From NCBI RefSeq assembly GCF_007641255.1, contig NZ_CP036259.1, forward strand, positions 496,001-560,000: a DNA stretch of 64,000 nt, written 5' to 3'. Positions 53,596 through 62,240 of this stretch are shown one piece after another. Made by a program: the position numbers and the translations under genes. This stretch comes from Sporomusa termitida (GTDB lineage Bacteria; Bacillota; Negativicutes; Sporomusales; Sporomusaceae). The number at the start of each line of letters is the position of its first letter. The first letter of the stretch is position 1. The notes under the pieces were generated by a model. It searched no databases, was not told the origin of the DNA, and saw only the letters and a list, made by a program, of their open reading frames with translations.

Positions 53596-54751
53596 AACAG
53601 GCAATGCGGCGATTACCGAAGCTGCTATTTTTGCCGGCTGCAAGGTTTTCGCCGGCTATCCGATTACGCCGGCTACGGAGATTGCCGAGAATATGTCGCG
53701 GCGATTGCCGCAGGTAGACGGCTATTATGTCCAGGCTGAAGACGAGCTGTCAGCAATGCATATCTGTATTGGCGCCTCGCTGGGCGGGCTTAAGGCAATG
53801 ACCTCGACCTCCGGTCCGGGCTATATCCTGTTCGCCGATCCCTATGGCTGGGCCTTAGGCAGCGAAATTCCGGTTGTCGTAGTGAATGCCCAGCGGGTGG
53901 GGCCGGTCAGCGGCATTACCGGCGCGCCCGGTCAGGGGGAATTTTATCTCAGCCGCTATCCGACCCATGGGGGCAATTTCGAGAGTATCGTCCTGGCGCC
54001 AAACAGTGTCCAGGAAGCCTTTGCCCTGACAGTCGAGGCCTTTTATCTGGCTGAGCGGTTTAGGATGCCTGTTACTGTGCTGGCTGATCAGATTGTAACC
54101 GATGGCTGGGAAACACTGCTGATTCCCGAGACCCCGGCCGAGATAGAAGCAATGGGACTGCGGGTTCAGCCCCGGAGAATTAATTATGGCCCTGAATTCT
54201 ATCCGGCAACCGATGAGATTGACGTGCCGCCGGTGGTATTAGGGCATAACACGGGAGCGGCCTGCTCGGACTGGACGCCTACGGCTGAAGGTTTTGACAC
54301 CGAAGAGATTGAATGGCAGCATAAGCACGCCCATCGTCTGATTTACAAGGTGAGAAACCATAAGGAGCTTATTACCCGCTATGAAGAGATCGACACTGCC
54401 GATAACCCGGAGGTTATTTTAGTGGCCTATGGCAGTCCGTCGCGCGTATTAAAAAGCGCGGTCAAAGCCGCCAGGGAACAGGGGCTAAAGGTAGGCGGCA
54501 TTCGGCTGGTTTCCATCTGGCCCTTCCCTGATGAAGCCTTTGGCCGCAGCGCCAAATACCTGTCTGTGGAACTCAACTATGACGGCCAGTTGGTGCGGGA
54601 GGTGCAGCGGGCAGCGCCGAAAGACAGTGACATACATTTCTTAGGCCGGTGCGGGGAATTGCCTAAGGTTGCGGAATTAGTGGCTGCGGCCCGCGACTTA
54701 ATCAACGGTCAGCCGCTGGCAAGCATAAAATGGCAGCGGGAGGCTTGGTAG
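53579..54751 (+). CDS. 2-oxoacid:ferredoxin oxidoreductase, alpha subunit (KorA/VorB type)
   Basis: A 390-residue protein starting at GTG 53579 inside the ferredoxin gene behind GAGGAGG. FAGYPITPATEIAENM and EDELSAMHICIGASLGG are the pyrimidine-binding and subunit-contact blocks of this family. With beta, gamma and delta it forms an enzyme that oxidatively decarboxylates a 2-oxoacid to an acyl-CoA with reduction of ferredoxin. A branched, aryl or small 2-oxoacid cannot be told from sequence alone. Confidence 0.92.
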   Translation: MKRIFETGNAAITEAAIFAGCKVFAGYPITPATEIAENMSRRLPQVDGYYVQAEDELSAMHICIGASLGGLKAMTSTSGPGYILFADPYGWALGSEIPVVVVNAQRVGPVSGITGAPGQGEFYLSRYPTHGGNFESIVLAPNSVQEAFALTVEAFYLAERFRMPVTVLADQIVTDGWETLLIPETPAEIEAMGLRVQPRRINYGPEFYPATDEIDVPPVVLGHNTGAACSDWTPTAEGFDTEEIEWQHKHAHRLIYKVRNHKELITRYEEIDTADNPEVILVAYGSPSRVLKSAVKAAREQGLKVGGIRLVSIWPFPDEAFGRSAKYLSVELNYDGQLVREVQRAAPKDSDIHFLGRCGELPKVAELVAAARDLINGQPLASIKWQREAW

Positions 54752-54752
54752 C

Positions 54753-55613
54753 ATGGACTATTTAGCGACAAAATACCTAAAAACAAAAAAAATTCCCAGC
54801 ACGGCCTGCAGTGGCTGCGGGTTGGGACAAGTGCATAAAAAGGTGTTACTGGCAATTGATGAGCTGGGGCTTGCTACCGGCGATATTGTGTGGGGAACCG
54901 GGATCGGCTGTTCCGGCCGGCAGACGTTTAATACCTGGCAGGGGGATAATTTTGCCGGCACCCATGGGCGGGTATATGCCATCGCCACCGGTCTGCGCCT
55001 GGCGCTTCCCCCGGAGAAAAAAATAGTGCTCACCGTGGGCGATGGCGATGCGTTCGGCATTGGGCTGCTGCACCTGCTGCACTCTGTGCGCAGAAATGTG
55101 GATATGACTGTAGTTGTGGCCGATAACTTCGGCTATCAGTCGACCGGCGGCCAGTATGGTTACACTACCCCCAGCGGCTCAGTGACCGACAGCAGCCCCT
55201 ATGGCATGCAGGACCCCAACTGGGTGCAGGACGGGCGGGATATTCTGGATATTTTAAGGGCGGCCGGGGCCGGCTTCTTAGCCCGGCACACCAGTGTGGA
55301 AGGTCAGAATGCGGTCGAGAGCATTAAAAAGGCGATTCAGTTTAAGGGATTCTCGCTGGTGCATATCGCCTATCCCTGTATAACCAACTTTGCCGGCAAA
55401 GCCCTGGGGTCACGCAAGCCGGTGGTGGCTTACCGCTGGCTGAAAGAGCGGACCAATCCGGCGCCGGACCAGGCTATCGACGGCATTACTTTCCGGACAG
55501 GCATTTACCACCAGGCCACAGCCGGCCGGCCGGAGTTTTCCGAACAAATGAGGAATTTTACAGCGGCTGTGCGTAAGGAGGGACAACATGAAACGAACGG
55601 AAATATTGGTTAG
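54753..55613 (+). CDS. 2-oxoacid:ferredoxin oxidoreductase, beta (TPP-binding) subunit
   Basis: A 286-residue protein with the TPP-Mg motif TVGDGDAFGIG and ADNFGYQSTGGQY, plus N-terminal cysteines in CSGCGLGQ for a cluster. It starts one base after the alpha stop and overlaps the gamma gene by 26 bases, so the subunits are made in step. Confidence 0.93.
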   Translation: MDYLATKYLKTKKIPSTACSGCGLGQVHKKVLLAIDELGLATGDIVWGTGIGCSGRQTFNTWQGDNFAGTHGRVYAIATGLRLALPPEKKIVLTVGDGDAFGIGLLHLLHSVRRNVDMTVVVADNFGYQSTGGQYGYTTPSGSVTDSSPYGMQDPNWVQDGRDILDILRAAGAGFLARHTSVEGQNAVESIKKAIQFKGFSLVHIAYPCITNFAGKALGSRKPVVAYRWLKERTNPAPDQAIDGITFRTGIYHQATAGRPEFSEQMRNFTAAVRKEGQHETNGNIG

Positions 55614-56112
55614 CGGCTTTGGCGGCCAGGGGGTTGTCCGGCTGGGCCAGATTTTCAGCACGGCGGCAGTCTATGAAGGTCTGTTTACTACCATGCTGGT
55701 AAGCCATGGGACGGAAACAAGAGGCGGTTACGTCCGCAGCCAGATCGTGGTGTCCGGTTCGCCGATCGACAGCCCGGTGGTCGAAACACCTGATTATTTT
55801 TGCGCCATGTCCAAGGCCGCCTATACTAAGTTTGGCGCTTTGGTTACGCAGGGGACAATTATTTTTGATCCCGGGTATATCGAACCTGATCCCGGGTTTA
55901 GGGCTCAACATACCGCGCTGCCGGCGAGAGAGATGGCGGTACAGGAACTGGGACGGGACATCTTTGCCAATATTATTTTTCTGGGGATGCTGGGGCAGCA
56001 GCTAAAAACGGCAATCAGTAAAGAAAGCTTATTGCAAGCTTTGGCGGCGCGGGTTCCTAAGTTTGTCGAGGAAAATCGGCAGGCTTTTGAGTTTGGTTAT
56101 AAGTTTGTTTAA
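55588..56112 (+). CDS. 2-oxoacid:ferredoxin oxidoreductase, gamma subunit
   Basis: A 174-residue protein of the KorC/VorC family (SGFGGQGVVRLGQIFSTAAVY; SHGTETRGGYVRSQIVVS). It completes a four-subunit enzyme and ends the 8-kb operon that begins with the sulfonate permease. AAGGAGGG precedes the ATG within the beta gene. Confidence 0.93.
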   Translation: MKRTEILVSGFGGQGVVRLGQIFSTAAVYEGLFTTMLVSHGTETRGGYVRSQIVVSGSPIDSPVVETPDYFCAMSKAAYTKFGALVTQGTIIFDPGYIEPDPGFRAQHTALPAREMAVQELGRDIFANIIFLGMLGQQLKTAISKESLLQALAARVPKFVEENRQAFEFGYKFV

Positions 56113-56502
56113 GCAAAAACCAGGGAAACAGCGTAACTTTGCTTGCAGCAGCAGGGCAACCATTGCCTTGCCGGTTTGGCCGCCTTGCCGACCAGGCCGG
56201 GCAGGTCCGGCGTATTGGCCGTGAGGATATAGCAGACACCAAAGCCAAGCGCATGTGTAGGGTATAACAACCTTGCACTGCGCTTTTAATTTCCCCTGTA
56301 AACAGCCGGCGGCAGGGCCTGCAGCCCTCTGCCCCGGCTTAAGCATGGGGGGGGGATAAAATTGTTTGACAAACAAAGAACCCGGCTTCTGCCAACAGTT
56401 TCCACGGCCAGCTGCCGTGACACCGCTGCCGGCCGGGCCAGCGGCGCCCGGCGCCGGCCTGGCGGTCACCGGCGGCCCGGCGCCGGACCGGAGGGTAGGG
56501 TG
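56113..56502. other. Intergenic region without a supported gene
   Basis: GC-rich DNA after the OFOR operon. Frames on either strand are short and of unlikely composition (Arg/Gly/Pro-rich), and none has a recognisable product. The frame of the next gene is open from 56362 but is not supported before 56503. Confidence 0.6.
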
Positions 56503-56811
56503 ATGCTGAAAAGACTGTTAAGCCAGGCGTTTGACCAGTACGTTTTTACCAGGGTGGACCATATTCTCAACCAGGCCGGTATCAACGATGCCGGCTACAG
56601 GAAAACATCCAGGGAAGTCAGTGCCGCCCTGGACCGGCTGCTGGTAGTGGCCCCGGTCCTGAAGGCCCAGCAGCCGGAACTGACCGGTCTGGTCATGGAT
56701 TTCGAGGCTTGGGCGGCGGTGGAGTCCGGGCAGGCGGCGGAAATTGCCTACAGGCAGGGGTTACGGGACAGCAGCCATGTCCGCCGGGAGTTTATGACCT
56801 GCCTAATATGA
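56503..56811 (+). CDS. Small protein of unknown function
   Basis: The 102-residue product from ATG 56503 (GGAGGGTAGGG upstream) is soluble and mostly helical (MLKRLLSQAFDQYVFTRVDH; a C-terminal GQAAEIAYRQGLRDS). The last part recalls small Firmicute proteins of the DUF6809 type, but the match is too weak to assert. It stands alone after the OFOR operon. Confidence 0.6.
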   Translation: MLKRLLSQAFDQYVFTRVDHILNQAGINDAGYRKTSREVSAALDRLLVVAPVLKAQQPELTGLVMDFEAWAAVESGQAAEIAYRQGLRDSSHVRREFMTCLI

Positions 56812-57010
56812 CTGAGGCGGCTTGCCGCCCCTGCCCGTTTGTTTGCTCTAGGGCTCGCTTAGGGCCCCTTTGTTAATAATCTGTTTGTCAATGGAGGGCA
56901 GGCCGTTTTTAATAGTTATGTAATTTTTATTTTTATGTCTGGCAGGAATAACATTCTCCATATGGAAATAAAAGGTAATAGACAAGCTGGCCAAGAAGAG
57001 GGGGGTTGCA

Positions 57011-57172
57011 ATGAATAATCAAACACAGCCGTTATTAGTTCCATTTAAGTGTGACAAGTGCGGCAGGGTATTGGCCTGGACCTTGCCTGAAGCAACAGTT
57101 TGCTGCAAACAATGCGGTAAATGGATCAATAATACTGGTGAAAAAAGTACAGAGGAGCCAATTACAGCGTAA
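57011..57172 (+). CDS. Small zinc-ribbon protein
   Basis: Fifty-three codons with AGAGGGGGG upstream. Two C-x2-C pairs (CDKCG and CKQCG, with an extra Cys before the second) about 20 residues apart form a classical zinc ribbon. The role is unknown; such small ribbons often bind nucleic acid or act as adaptors. It may be co-transcribed with nothing, since the tRNA promoter follows. Confidence 0.7.
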   Translation: MNNQTQPLLVPFKCDKCGRVLAWTLPEATVCCKQCGKWINNTGEKSTEEPITA

Positions 57173-57238
57173 CCTCGGCCGGCAAATAACGGTAAGCGGA
57201 ATTTAAAAACAGGAGATTGCCGATTTGCATGTTTTCAT

Positions 57239-57267
57239 TTGACAAAATCTCAATAACTATGTATAAT
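57239..57267 (+). promoter_or_regulatory. tRNA operon promoter
   Basis: Exact consensus TTGACA (57239-57244), 17-base spacer and TATAAT (57262-57267), 34 bases before tRNA-Gln. Confidence 0.85.
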
Positions 57268-57301
57268 ATCACTTGTGACGTTAGCGTCAACTGAATTTTG
57301 T

Positions 57302-57377
57302 TGGGGCGTAGCCAAGCTGGTAAGGCACGGGACTCTGACTCCCGCATTCGTAGGTTCAAGTCCTGCCGCCCTAGCCA
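57302..57377 (+). tRNA. tRNA-Gln (anticodon CTG)
   Basis: Full cloverleaf: acceptor TGGGGCG with CGCCCTA, anticodon loop CTCTGAC, T-arm GGTTCAAGTCC, and encoded CCA at 57375-57377. Confidence 0.95.
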
Positions 57378-57380
57378 TTT

Positions 57381-57456
<76 letters not shown>

Positions 57457-57468
57457 GAAGAAACTCAG

Positions 57469-57503
57469 GAGTACCAAGGGTGTATAGCCTTTGGTGCTTT
57501 TTA
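57469..57503 (+). terminator. Terminator of the tRNA pair
   Basis: GTACCAAGG pairs with CCTTTGGTGC around an 8-base loop, followed by TTTTTAAA. Nothing further is evident between here and 57704. Confidence 0.8.
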
Positions 57504-57704
57504 AATTATGTTTGTTTATGGAAAACATGTTGTCAAAACCGTTGCCATGAGTAGGCATAAAAACTAGCGTGGGTGTGACGTAGGCCTTGATTGTGCTTTG
57601 CCGTTCAATGTGATATCATTATTATTACCGTATAGGGCGGGGGCAGCTTATACCTCTTAGGTATTAAAGTCAGCCATAGAAAATATGGTTAAAGCTGGAT
57701 TTGT

Positions 57705-57740
57705 AAGCCTATACACACTACAAGTGTGCATAGGCTTTTT
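57705..57740 (+). terminator. Leader terminator upstream of cadD
   Basis: AAGCCTATACACACT pairs with AGTGTGCATAGGCTT around ACA, followed by T5. It lies 46 bases before the cadD start, so it may act as an attenuator. The 57600-57704 leader did not match a riboswitch I know. Confidence 0.75.
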
Positions 57741-57785
57741 CTGTTTTTCTATAATTATATTTCCGGCAGCAGCAGGAGGAAAATA

Positions 57786-58553
57786 ATGGAAAGTGCAATT
57801 GTAACGGCTTTTGTTGCTTTCGTAAGCACTAACATTGATGATATTTTTGTGTTGATGCTATTCTATTCGCAAATAGGCGGTCAATTGAAAAAATGTCATA
57901 TTATTGCCGGTCAATATCTGGGCATAACAATACTCCTTATTGTAAGTGTTTTAGGTTCATTGGGATTGAATATCGTCCCCCCGCAATATACGGGATTATT
58001 GGGAATGATTCCAATATTGCTGGGAATTAAACAATGGTCAGGATACCGGCAAGAGAAAAAAGCGGCTGCTAATTCAACAAAGGGAAGTAAGGCGGAAGTG
58101 CAAAGTGAAACAGGATCAGACCCAATAGCCGAGCACTTCATGTTTGATAATGCGGCGAACGAAACAGAGCATGTAATGGATGACCGCCCTGAAATTGAGG
58201 CGCAAGTCCCCAAAAAGACAAAAATAAAGGCTGCGTTAAGCAAGTTGATTAATCCCGCGGTCCTAAATGTTTCTTTAGTTACGGTTGCTAATGGTGCCGA
58301 TAATATAGGTATTTATATACCACTATTCACAAGGCTAAGTACAGTTGAGCTTATTATTACAATTATTATTTTCTTATTATTAATTGCCGTATGGTGTTTT
58401 ATCGGGGAACAACTGACAAATTTTCCTGGTATAAAAGACACCATTCAAAAATACAAAAATTTAGTTGTGCCAGTTGTATTTATTGGGATAGGTATATTTA
58501 TTTTAGTTGAAAGCGGTGCCCTCAGTTTCTTAACGCTGAATCTGCTAAAATAA
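57786..58553 (+). CDS. cadD: CadD-family cadmium resistance transporter
   Basis: A 255-residue membrane protein with about six helices. VTAFVAFVSTNIDDIFVLML at the N-terminus, with its helix-embedded Asp pair, is the CadD signature. A long hydrophilic loop (about residues 95-150) splits the two halves. CadD proteins confer modest Cd2+ resistance by efflux. AGGAGG precedes ATG 57786. An ArsR-type sensor and a CadA ATPase lie next to it, making a metal-resistance locus. Confidence 0.85.
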   Translation: MESAIVTAFVAFVSTNIDDIFVLMLFYSQIGGQLKKCHIIAGQYLGITILLIVSVLGSLGLNIVPPQYTGLLGMIPILLGIKQWSGYRQEKKAAANSTKGSKAEVQSETGSDPIAEHFMFDNAANETEHVMDDRPEIEAQVPKKTKIKAALSKLINPAVLNVSLVTVANGADNIGIYIPLFTRLSTVELIITIIIFLLLIAVWCFIGEQLTNFPGIKDTIQKYKNLVVPVVFIGIGIFILVESGALSFLTLNLLK

Positions 58554-58744
58554 ATGGCTAAGAGGCAAAAGCTCAATAACCGCTACCACTCATTCGGCTG
58601 CCAAGCAAATAAAGCCGGTTGAGCAATCAATTGGTGTTTGCTGAGGTGTGTCTGGAAGCCGTGTATTTCTGTCAGGATTGGCACGAATGGCAGCGGCATT
58701 GCCAGGCAAATCTTGACAGCAGGGATAAGAACGTATATATTTTA

Positions 58745-58760
58745 CATGACTACATATTCA
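58745..58760. promoter_or_regulatory. Probable ArsR/CadC-type operator upstream of the ArsR gene
   Basis: CATGACTACATATTCA matches the centre of the cadA palindrome (ATGAGTACATATTCAT at 62083-62098) in all but one central base, which supports one regulator acting at both sites. Confidence 0.55.
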
Positions 58761-58771
58761 GGCGGTGTGTG

Positions 58772-59140
58772 ATGAAAAAGTGTCCCTGTGATTCCGATAT
58801 GTGTGAAGAGTTGTGCGAGCATCCCCAAACAGTCTGCCAAGTGCAAAGCGAATTGCCGCCGGAGGAGGAAGTCCGGCAAGTGACGGAAATGTTTAGGGTA
58901 TTAGGTGATATGAACCGGTTCAAAATCCTGCAGGCGTTATCCCAGCGGGAGTTATGTGTCTGCGATATTGCAGCGGTGCTGCAGATGGCGCAGTCGGCCG
59001 TATCGCAACAGCTTCGCCTGCTGCGCGGTGCTCGCCTGGTAAAGTACCGCAAAGAAGGGACACTGGCCTGGTATTCGCTTAATGATGATTATGTCGCTAT
59101 TCTGCTGCAGCATGGAATGAATTATATCCGGCAAAAATGA
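58772..59140 (+). CDS. ArsR/SmtB-family metal-responsive repressor (CadC-like)
   Basis: A 122-residue winged-helix repressor from ATG 58772. N-terminal cysteines (CPCDSDMCEELC) and ELCVCDIAAVL in the alpha-3 region supply the thiolate metal site of CadC-type sensors for Cd/Pb/Bi. QMAQSAVSQQLRLLRGA is the recognition helix. Metal binding would release it from the matching operators upstream of itself and of cadA. The frame is open back to 58619, but that part spans the operator and is not family-like. Confidence 0.88.
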   Translation: MKKCPCDSDMCEELCEHPQTVCQVQSELPPEEEVRQVTEMFRVLGDMNRFKILQALSQRELCVCDIAAVLQMAQSAVSQQLRLLRGARLVKYRKEGTLAWYSLNDDYVAILLQHGMNYIRQK

Positions 59141-59186
59141 AAGTGTGTGACCGAAGGCTATAGTTTTAATGAGAATAACAGAGCAA

Positions 59187-59223
59187 GAAAAGGACCGGCG
59201 TAAAAATACGTCGGTCCTTTTTA
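59187..59223. terminator. Bidirectional terminator
   Basis: AAAAGGACCGGCGTA pairs with TACGTCGGTCCTTTTT between the convergent ArsR and cadA genes. Confidence 0.8.
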
Positions 59224-59248
59224 TCATTTCCGGTTACATTACTGGTGG

Positions 59249-61900
59249 TTAGCGGATTTTCTGCATGAGCCGCATCCCGTTCAGCGTTACCAGGATGGAT
59301 GATCCCATGTCGGCCAGCACTGCCAGCCACAGATCAACAAAACCGAAGAAGGTAAATATAACAAATATTACTTTAATCAATATGGCAAACCCGATGTTTT
59401 GCTTGATGATAGCAACCGTTTTGCGACTCAGATTGATTACATAGGCCAGTTTGCCCAGGTCATCAGCCATCAAAGCGATATCGGCTGTTTCCAGCGCCGT
59501 ATCTGATCCGGCGACGCCCATGGCCACACCGACATTGGCGGCAGCCAGTGCCGGGGCGTCATTGACGCCGTCTCCGACCATCACCACCGAGCCGTACTCC
59601 TTGGTCAGTTTTTGTACGGTAGCCACTTTGTCCTGGGGTAGCAAATCACTATAGTACGTATCAAGATTGAGGTTTGTGGCAATGGCGGCGGCAACCCGGC
59701 TGTTGTCCCCGGTCAGCATAGCGATATGCTTCATACCGGCCTGCCGCAGTTCCCTGATAGCATTCCTGCTGTTGCCCCGCAGCGTATCAGCTACTGCGAT
59801 CAATCCCCCAATAGCCGTAGCCGAGCCGACGAGCATGACCGTTTTGCCCTGCTCTTCGAGGTCGATCATAGCCGCCTTATGCTGCTCAAGGCTTAGGCCC
59901 AGTTTTTCAAACAGCCTGAGGTTGCCGACATAGATGGTTTGCCCATTAACGTCAGCCTGAGCGCCAAGGCCGACCAGGGCCTTGAAATTGGTTGCCGGCG
60001 GCCGGGGGAGCTGTTTTGCTTTTTCCACGATGGCCAGCGCCAATGGGTGTTCAGACCATTTCTCTACTGCCGCCGCCAGGGACAGCAGATCCTGTTCGTT
60101 GGTTTTACCTATTGGTAGGATTTCAGTAACCACTGGGCGGCCATGGGTTAGGGTGCCGGTCTTATCAAAGGCAATGGCCTGTATGCCGCCCATTTGTTCC
60201 AAATAAGCGCCGCCTTTGATGAGTACGCCGTTGCGGGAGGAATTGCCAATCGCCGATACAATGGAAACCGGTGTGGAGATGACCAGGGCGCAGGGGCAGG
60301 AAATGACCAGCAGCACCAGACCTTTGTAGAACCAGGGGGCAAAAGGCTGATTAAACAGCAGCCAGGGAAGGAGCATGATACCGGCGGCAGTGAGTAAGAC
60401 GGCCGGGGTGTAATATTTGGCGAAGACATCGACAAACTGTTGGGATGGCGCTTTCTGGGCCTGGGCTTCTTCCACCAGATGCATAATTTTTGCCAAAGTG
60501 GAGTCGGCGGCAATCCGGGTGACCTCAATTTCCAAAGCACCATGCGCATTAACTGTCCCGGCATAAACCGCATCACCGGCTGTTTTTTCCACAGGCAGGG
60601 ATTCGCCGGTAATGGTAGCCTGGTTGACGGCCGACAGACCGCTTTTCACTATGCCATCCATGGCAATCCGTTCGCCTGGTTTGACAATGACCAGGTCGCC
60701 AATCATAATTTCTTCTACCGGCAGTCGTTCTTCCACGCCGTTGCGTCGTACCAGTGCCTCGGGCGGGGCAAGTTCCATGAGAGCCCGGATGGATTGGCGT
60801 GTTTTATCCATAGTGTATGTCTGAAGGGTATTGCCGAAGGAGAATAAAAAGGCAACGGTCGCGCCTTCGCTCCATTCGCCGATAGCTGCAGCTCCAATCA
60901 CGGCCACGGTCATGAGAAAATTCATGTCAAAGGTAAAGGAACGCAAGCCATACAACCCGCTTTTGGCTGCACTATAACCGCCAATTACGGCGGCGGCAAC
61001 ATACAGGGGAATGAGGACGGTGTCCTGGAAGTTTAACCACTCCAGGACGGTAGCCAGCCCCAGGATAATACCTGCTACGATCGTTGCCTGGGTACGCCGG
61101 TTGCTCCACCACGCTGCGTTGGTTTCCGGCCGGCGGGAACCTGCCGTCAGCCGTTCGGCCTGATAACCGGCTTGTTTAACCGCCTGCAGGATGGCAGTAA
61201 CCGGGGCGGTATGTTCGACTGTCATTTTGCCGGTGGTGAAATTCACTTGGGCTGATACTACACCTGCCAGTGCAGCCACCCGTTTTTCCAGCTTGGCAGC
61301 GCAGTCACCGCAGTCCAGGCCGGAAACCCGGAATACCGATTGTTGAGCCCCGGCCGGGCTGCCTGCTGCCGGAATGAGGTCGGCCTGATAGCCGAAACCG
61401 CTGACTGCTTTTTCAATTTCTGCCGGCTGGAGTTGAGTTTGATCGTAGGTGACGTTCAGCTTAGCGGTGGCAAAATTGACTTTGACATCTGTTACACCGG
61501 TAAGTCTGCTCATGCCTCTTTCCAATTTGGCGGCGCAGTCGGCGCAGTCCAGACCCGCGACCGTAAACGTGCTGGTCCGGGTGCTAGACGCCACCTGGGG
61601 GTTTATCTGGTCAGTAGCGTTATCAGCGCCGCCGGCGAAGGCGGCAGGAGCCGGGGGGGCGATTGCTCTCGTGTCAGGGCAGCAATCGCAGGCCGGGGCG
61701 GCTAACGGCTGGTCCAACGCTGCCTCCGGGCAGCAACTGCAGTCCGGTTCGGCAACTGCCGCCGAACTTGCCGGCGGGCAGCAGCCGCAAGTCGCTGCCG
61801 CCTCAAGTTCGGCGGATGGTTCGGACGTTGGTGAACAGCCGCCGCTCTGGCCGGCTGTTTTCTTGGGCGGTATATTGGCTGATATTTTTTTAAAAGCCAT
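59249..61900 (-). CDS. cadA: CadA/ZntA-type heavy-metal P-type ATPase with Cys-rich N-terminus
   Basis: An 883-residue P1B-type exporter of Cd/Zn/Pb. The N-terminal tail carries three C-x-C-C-P clusters (CGCCP, CSCCP, CDCCP at about 38, 54 and 71), then two HMA domains with DCADC (about 118) and DCGDC (about 195). The core has the CPC motif ISCPCALVIST in the sixth helix, DKTGTLT with the phosphorylated Asp, the HP segment SEHPLALAIVEKA and GDGVNDAPALAAANVGVAMG. I use ATG 61900 (AGGAAG eight bases upstream) rather than GTG 61909. A tiny Cys-rich ORF and a long palindrome lie upstream. Confidence 0.95.
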   Translation of the reverse strand: MAFKKISANIPPKKTAGQSGGCSPTSEPSAELEAAATCGCCPPASSAAVAEPDCSCCPEAALDQPLAAPACDCCPDTRAIAPPAPAAFAGGADNATDQINPQVASSTRTSTFTVAGLDCADCAAKLERGMSRLTGVTDVKVNFATAKLNVTYDQTQLQPAEIEKAVSGFGYQADLIPAAGSPAGAQQSVFRVSGLDCGDCAAKLEKRVAALAGVVSAQVNFTTGKMTVEHTAPVTAILQAVKQAGYQAERLTAGSRRPETNAAWWSNRRTQATIVAGIILGLATVLEWLNFQDTVLIPLYVAAAVIGGYSAAKSGLYGLRSFTFDMNFLMTVAVIGAAAIGEWSEGATVAFLFSFGNTLQTYTMDKTRQSIRALMELAPPEALVRRNGVEERLPVEEIMIGDLVIVKPGERIAMDGIVKSGLSAVNQATITGESLPVEKTAGDAVYAGTVNAHGALEIEVTRIAADSTLAKIMHLVEEAQAQKAPSQQFVDVFAKYYTPAVLLTAAGIMLLPWLLFNQPFAPWFYKGLVLLVISCPCALVISTPVSIVSAIGNSSRNGVLIKGGAYLEQMGGIQAIAFDKTGTLTHGRPVVTEILPIGKTNEQDLLSLAAAVEKWSEHPLALAIVEKAKQLPRPPATNFKALVGLGAQADVNGQTIYVGNLRLFEKLGLSLEQHKAAMIDLEEQGKTVMLVGSATAIGGLIAVADTLRGNSRNAIRELRQAGMKHIAMLTGDNSRVAAAIATNLNLDTYYSDLLPQDKVATVQKLTKEYGSVVMVGDGVNDAPALAAANVGVAMGVAGSDTALETADIALMADDLGKLAYVINLSRKTVAIIKQNIGFAILIKVIFVIFTFFGFVDLWLAVLADMGSSILVTLNGMRLMQKIR

Positions 61901-61912
61901 CGTGCTCACTTC

Positions 61913-62047
61913 CTATCCATATTTATATGGGCAATACTTTGCGCCAGCAAAGAGTTTACCTGATTGTCTTAGGCATAGCTTGCGGCGGCAGCCGCATCCT
62001 GGTGTCATAGGATTGTGCGCACAGGTCTGCGCTTCGATAGCCAGCAT
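61913..62047 (-). CDS. Small cysteine-rich ORF upstream of cadA
   Basis: Forty-four codons, with GAGGAG about eight bases before the ATG, encode a peptide with five cysteines (TCAHN, GCGCRRKLC, YCPYKYG). It lies between the cadA operator and cadA and ends 13 bases before the cadA ATG. It may be a metal-binding peptide or a leader peptide. I know of no named family. Confidence 0.55.
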   Translation of the reverse strand: MLAIEAQTCAHNPMTPGCGCRRKLCLRQSGKLFAGAKYCPYKYG

Positions 62048-62067
62048 AAGCAGCTCTCCTCTAAAGC

Positions 62068-62113
62068 TATAATATTATATATATGAGTACATATTCATAT
62101 ATATAATATTATA
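62068..62113. promoter_or_regulatory. cadA operator: 19-bp-arm perfect palindrome
   Basis: TATAATATTATATATATGA and its exact reverse complement are separated by GTACATAT. The centre fits the 12-2-12 operators bound by CadC/SmtB repressors, and the AT-rich arms could also hold the -10 region of divergent promoters. Confidence 0.75.
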
Positions 62114-62182
62114 AAGGTTTGCTAAATAAGTCAAGAAAAATTAAATAGGACGGTCATTTACAACAACCAATGAAACAGAGAG

Positions 62183-62225
62183 GACCTGAATATCGCCGCT
62201 AAATGGTGACATTCAGGTCTTTTAT
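62183..62225 (+). terminator. Terminator-like hairpin
   Basis: GACCTGAAT pairs with ATTCAGGTC, followed by TTTTATTTG. No plus-strand gene precedes it. Confidence 0.6.
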
Positions 62226-62240
62226 TTGTGCTTATGGCGG

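Noticed and set aside
56362-56502. Upstream extension of the small protein at 56503
   Set aside because: The 47 codons are Arg/Gly/Pro-rich with no RBS and look non-coding; the ATG at 56503 has a good RBS.
57600-57740. Mn or Ni/Co riboswitch before cadD
   Set aside because: A terminator is clear, but the upstream sequence lacks the core words I know for the yybP-ykoY or NiCo classes.
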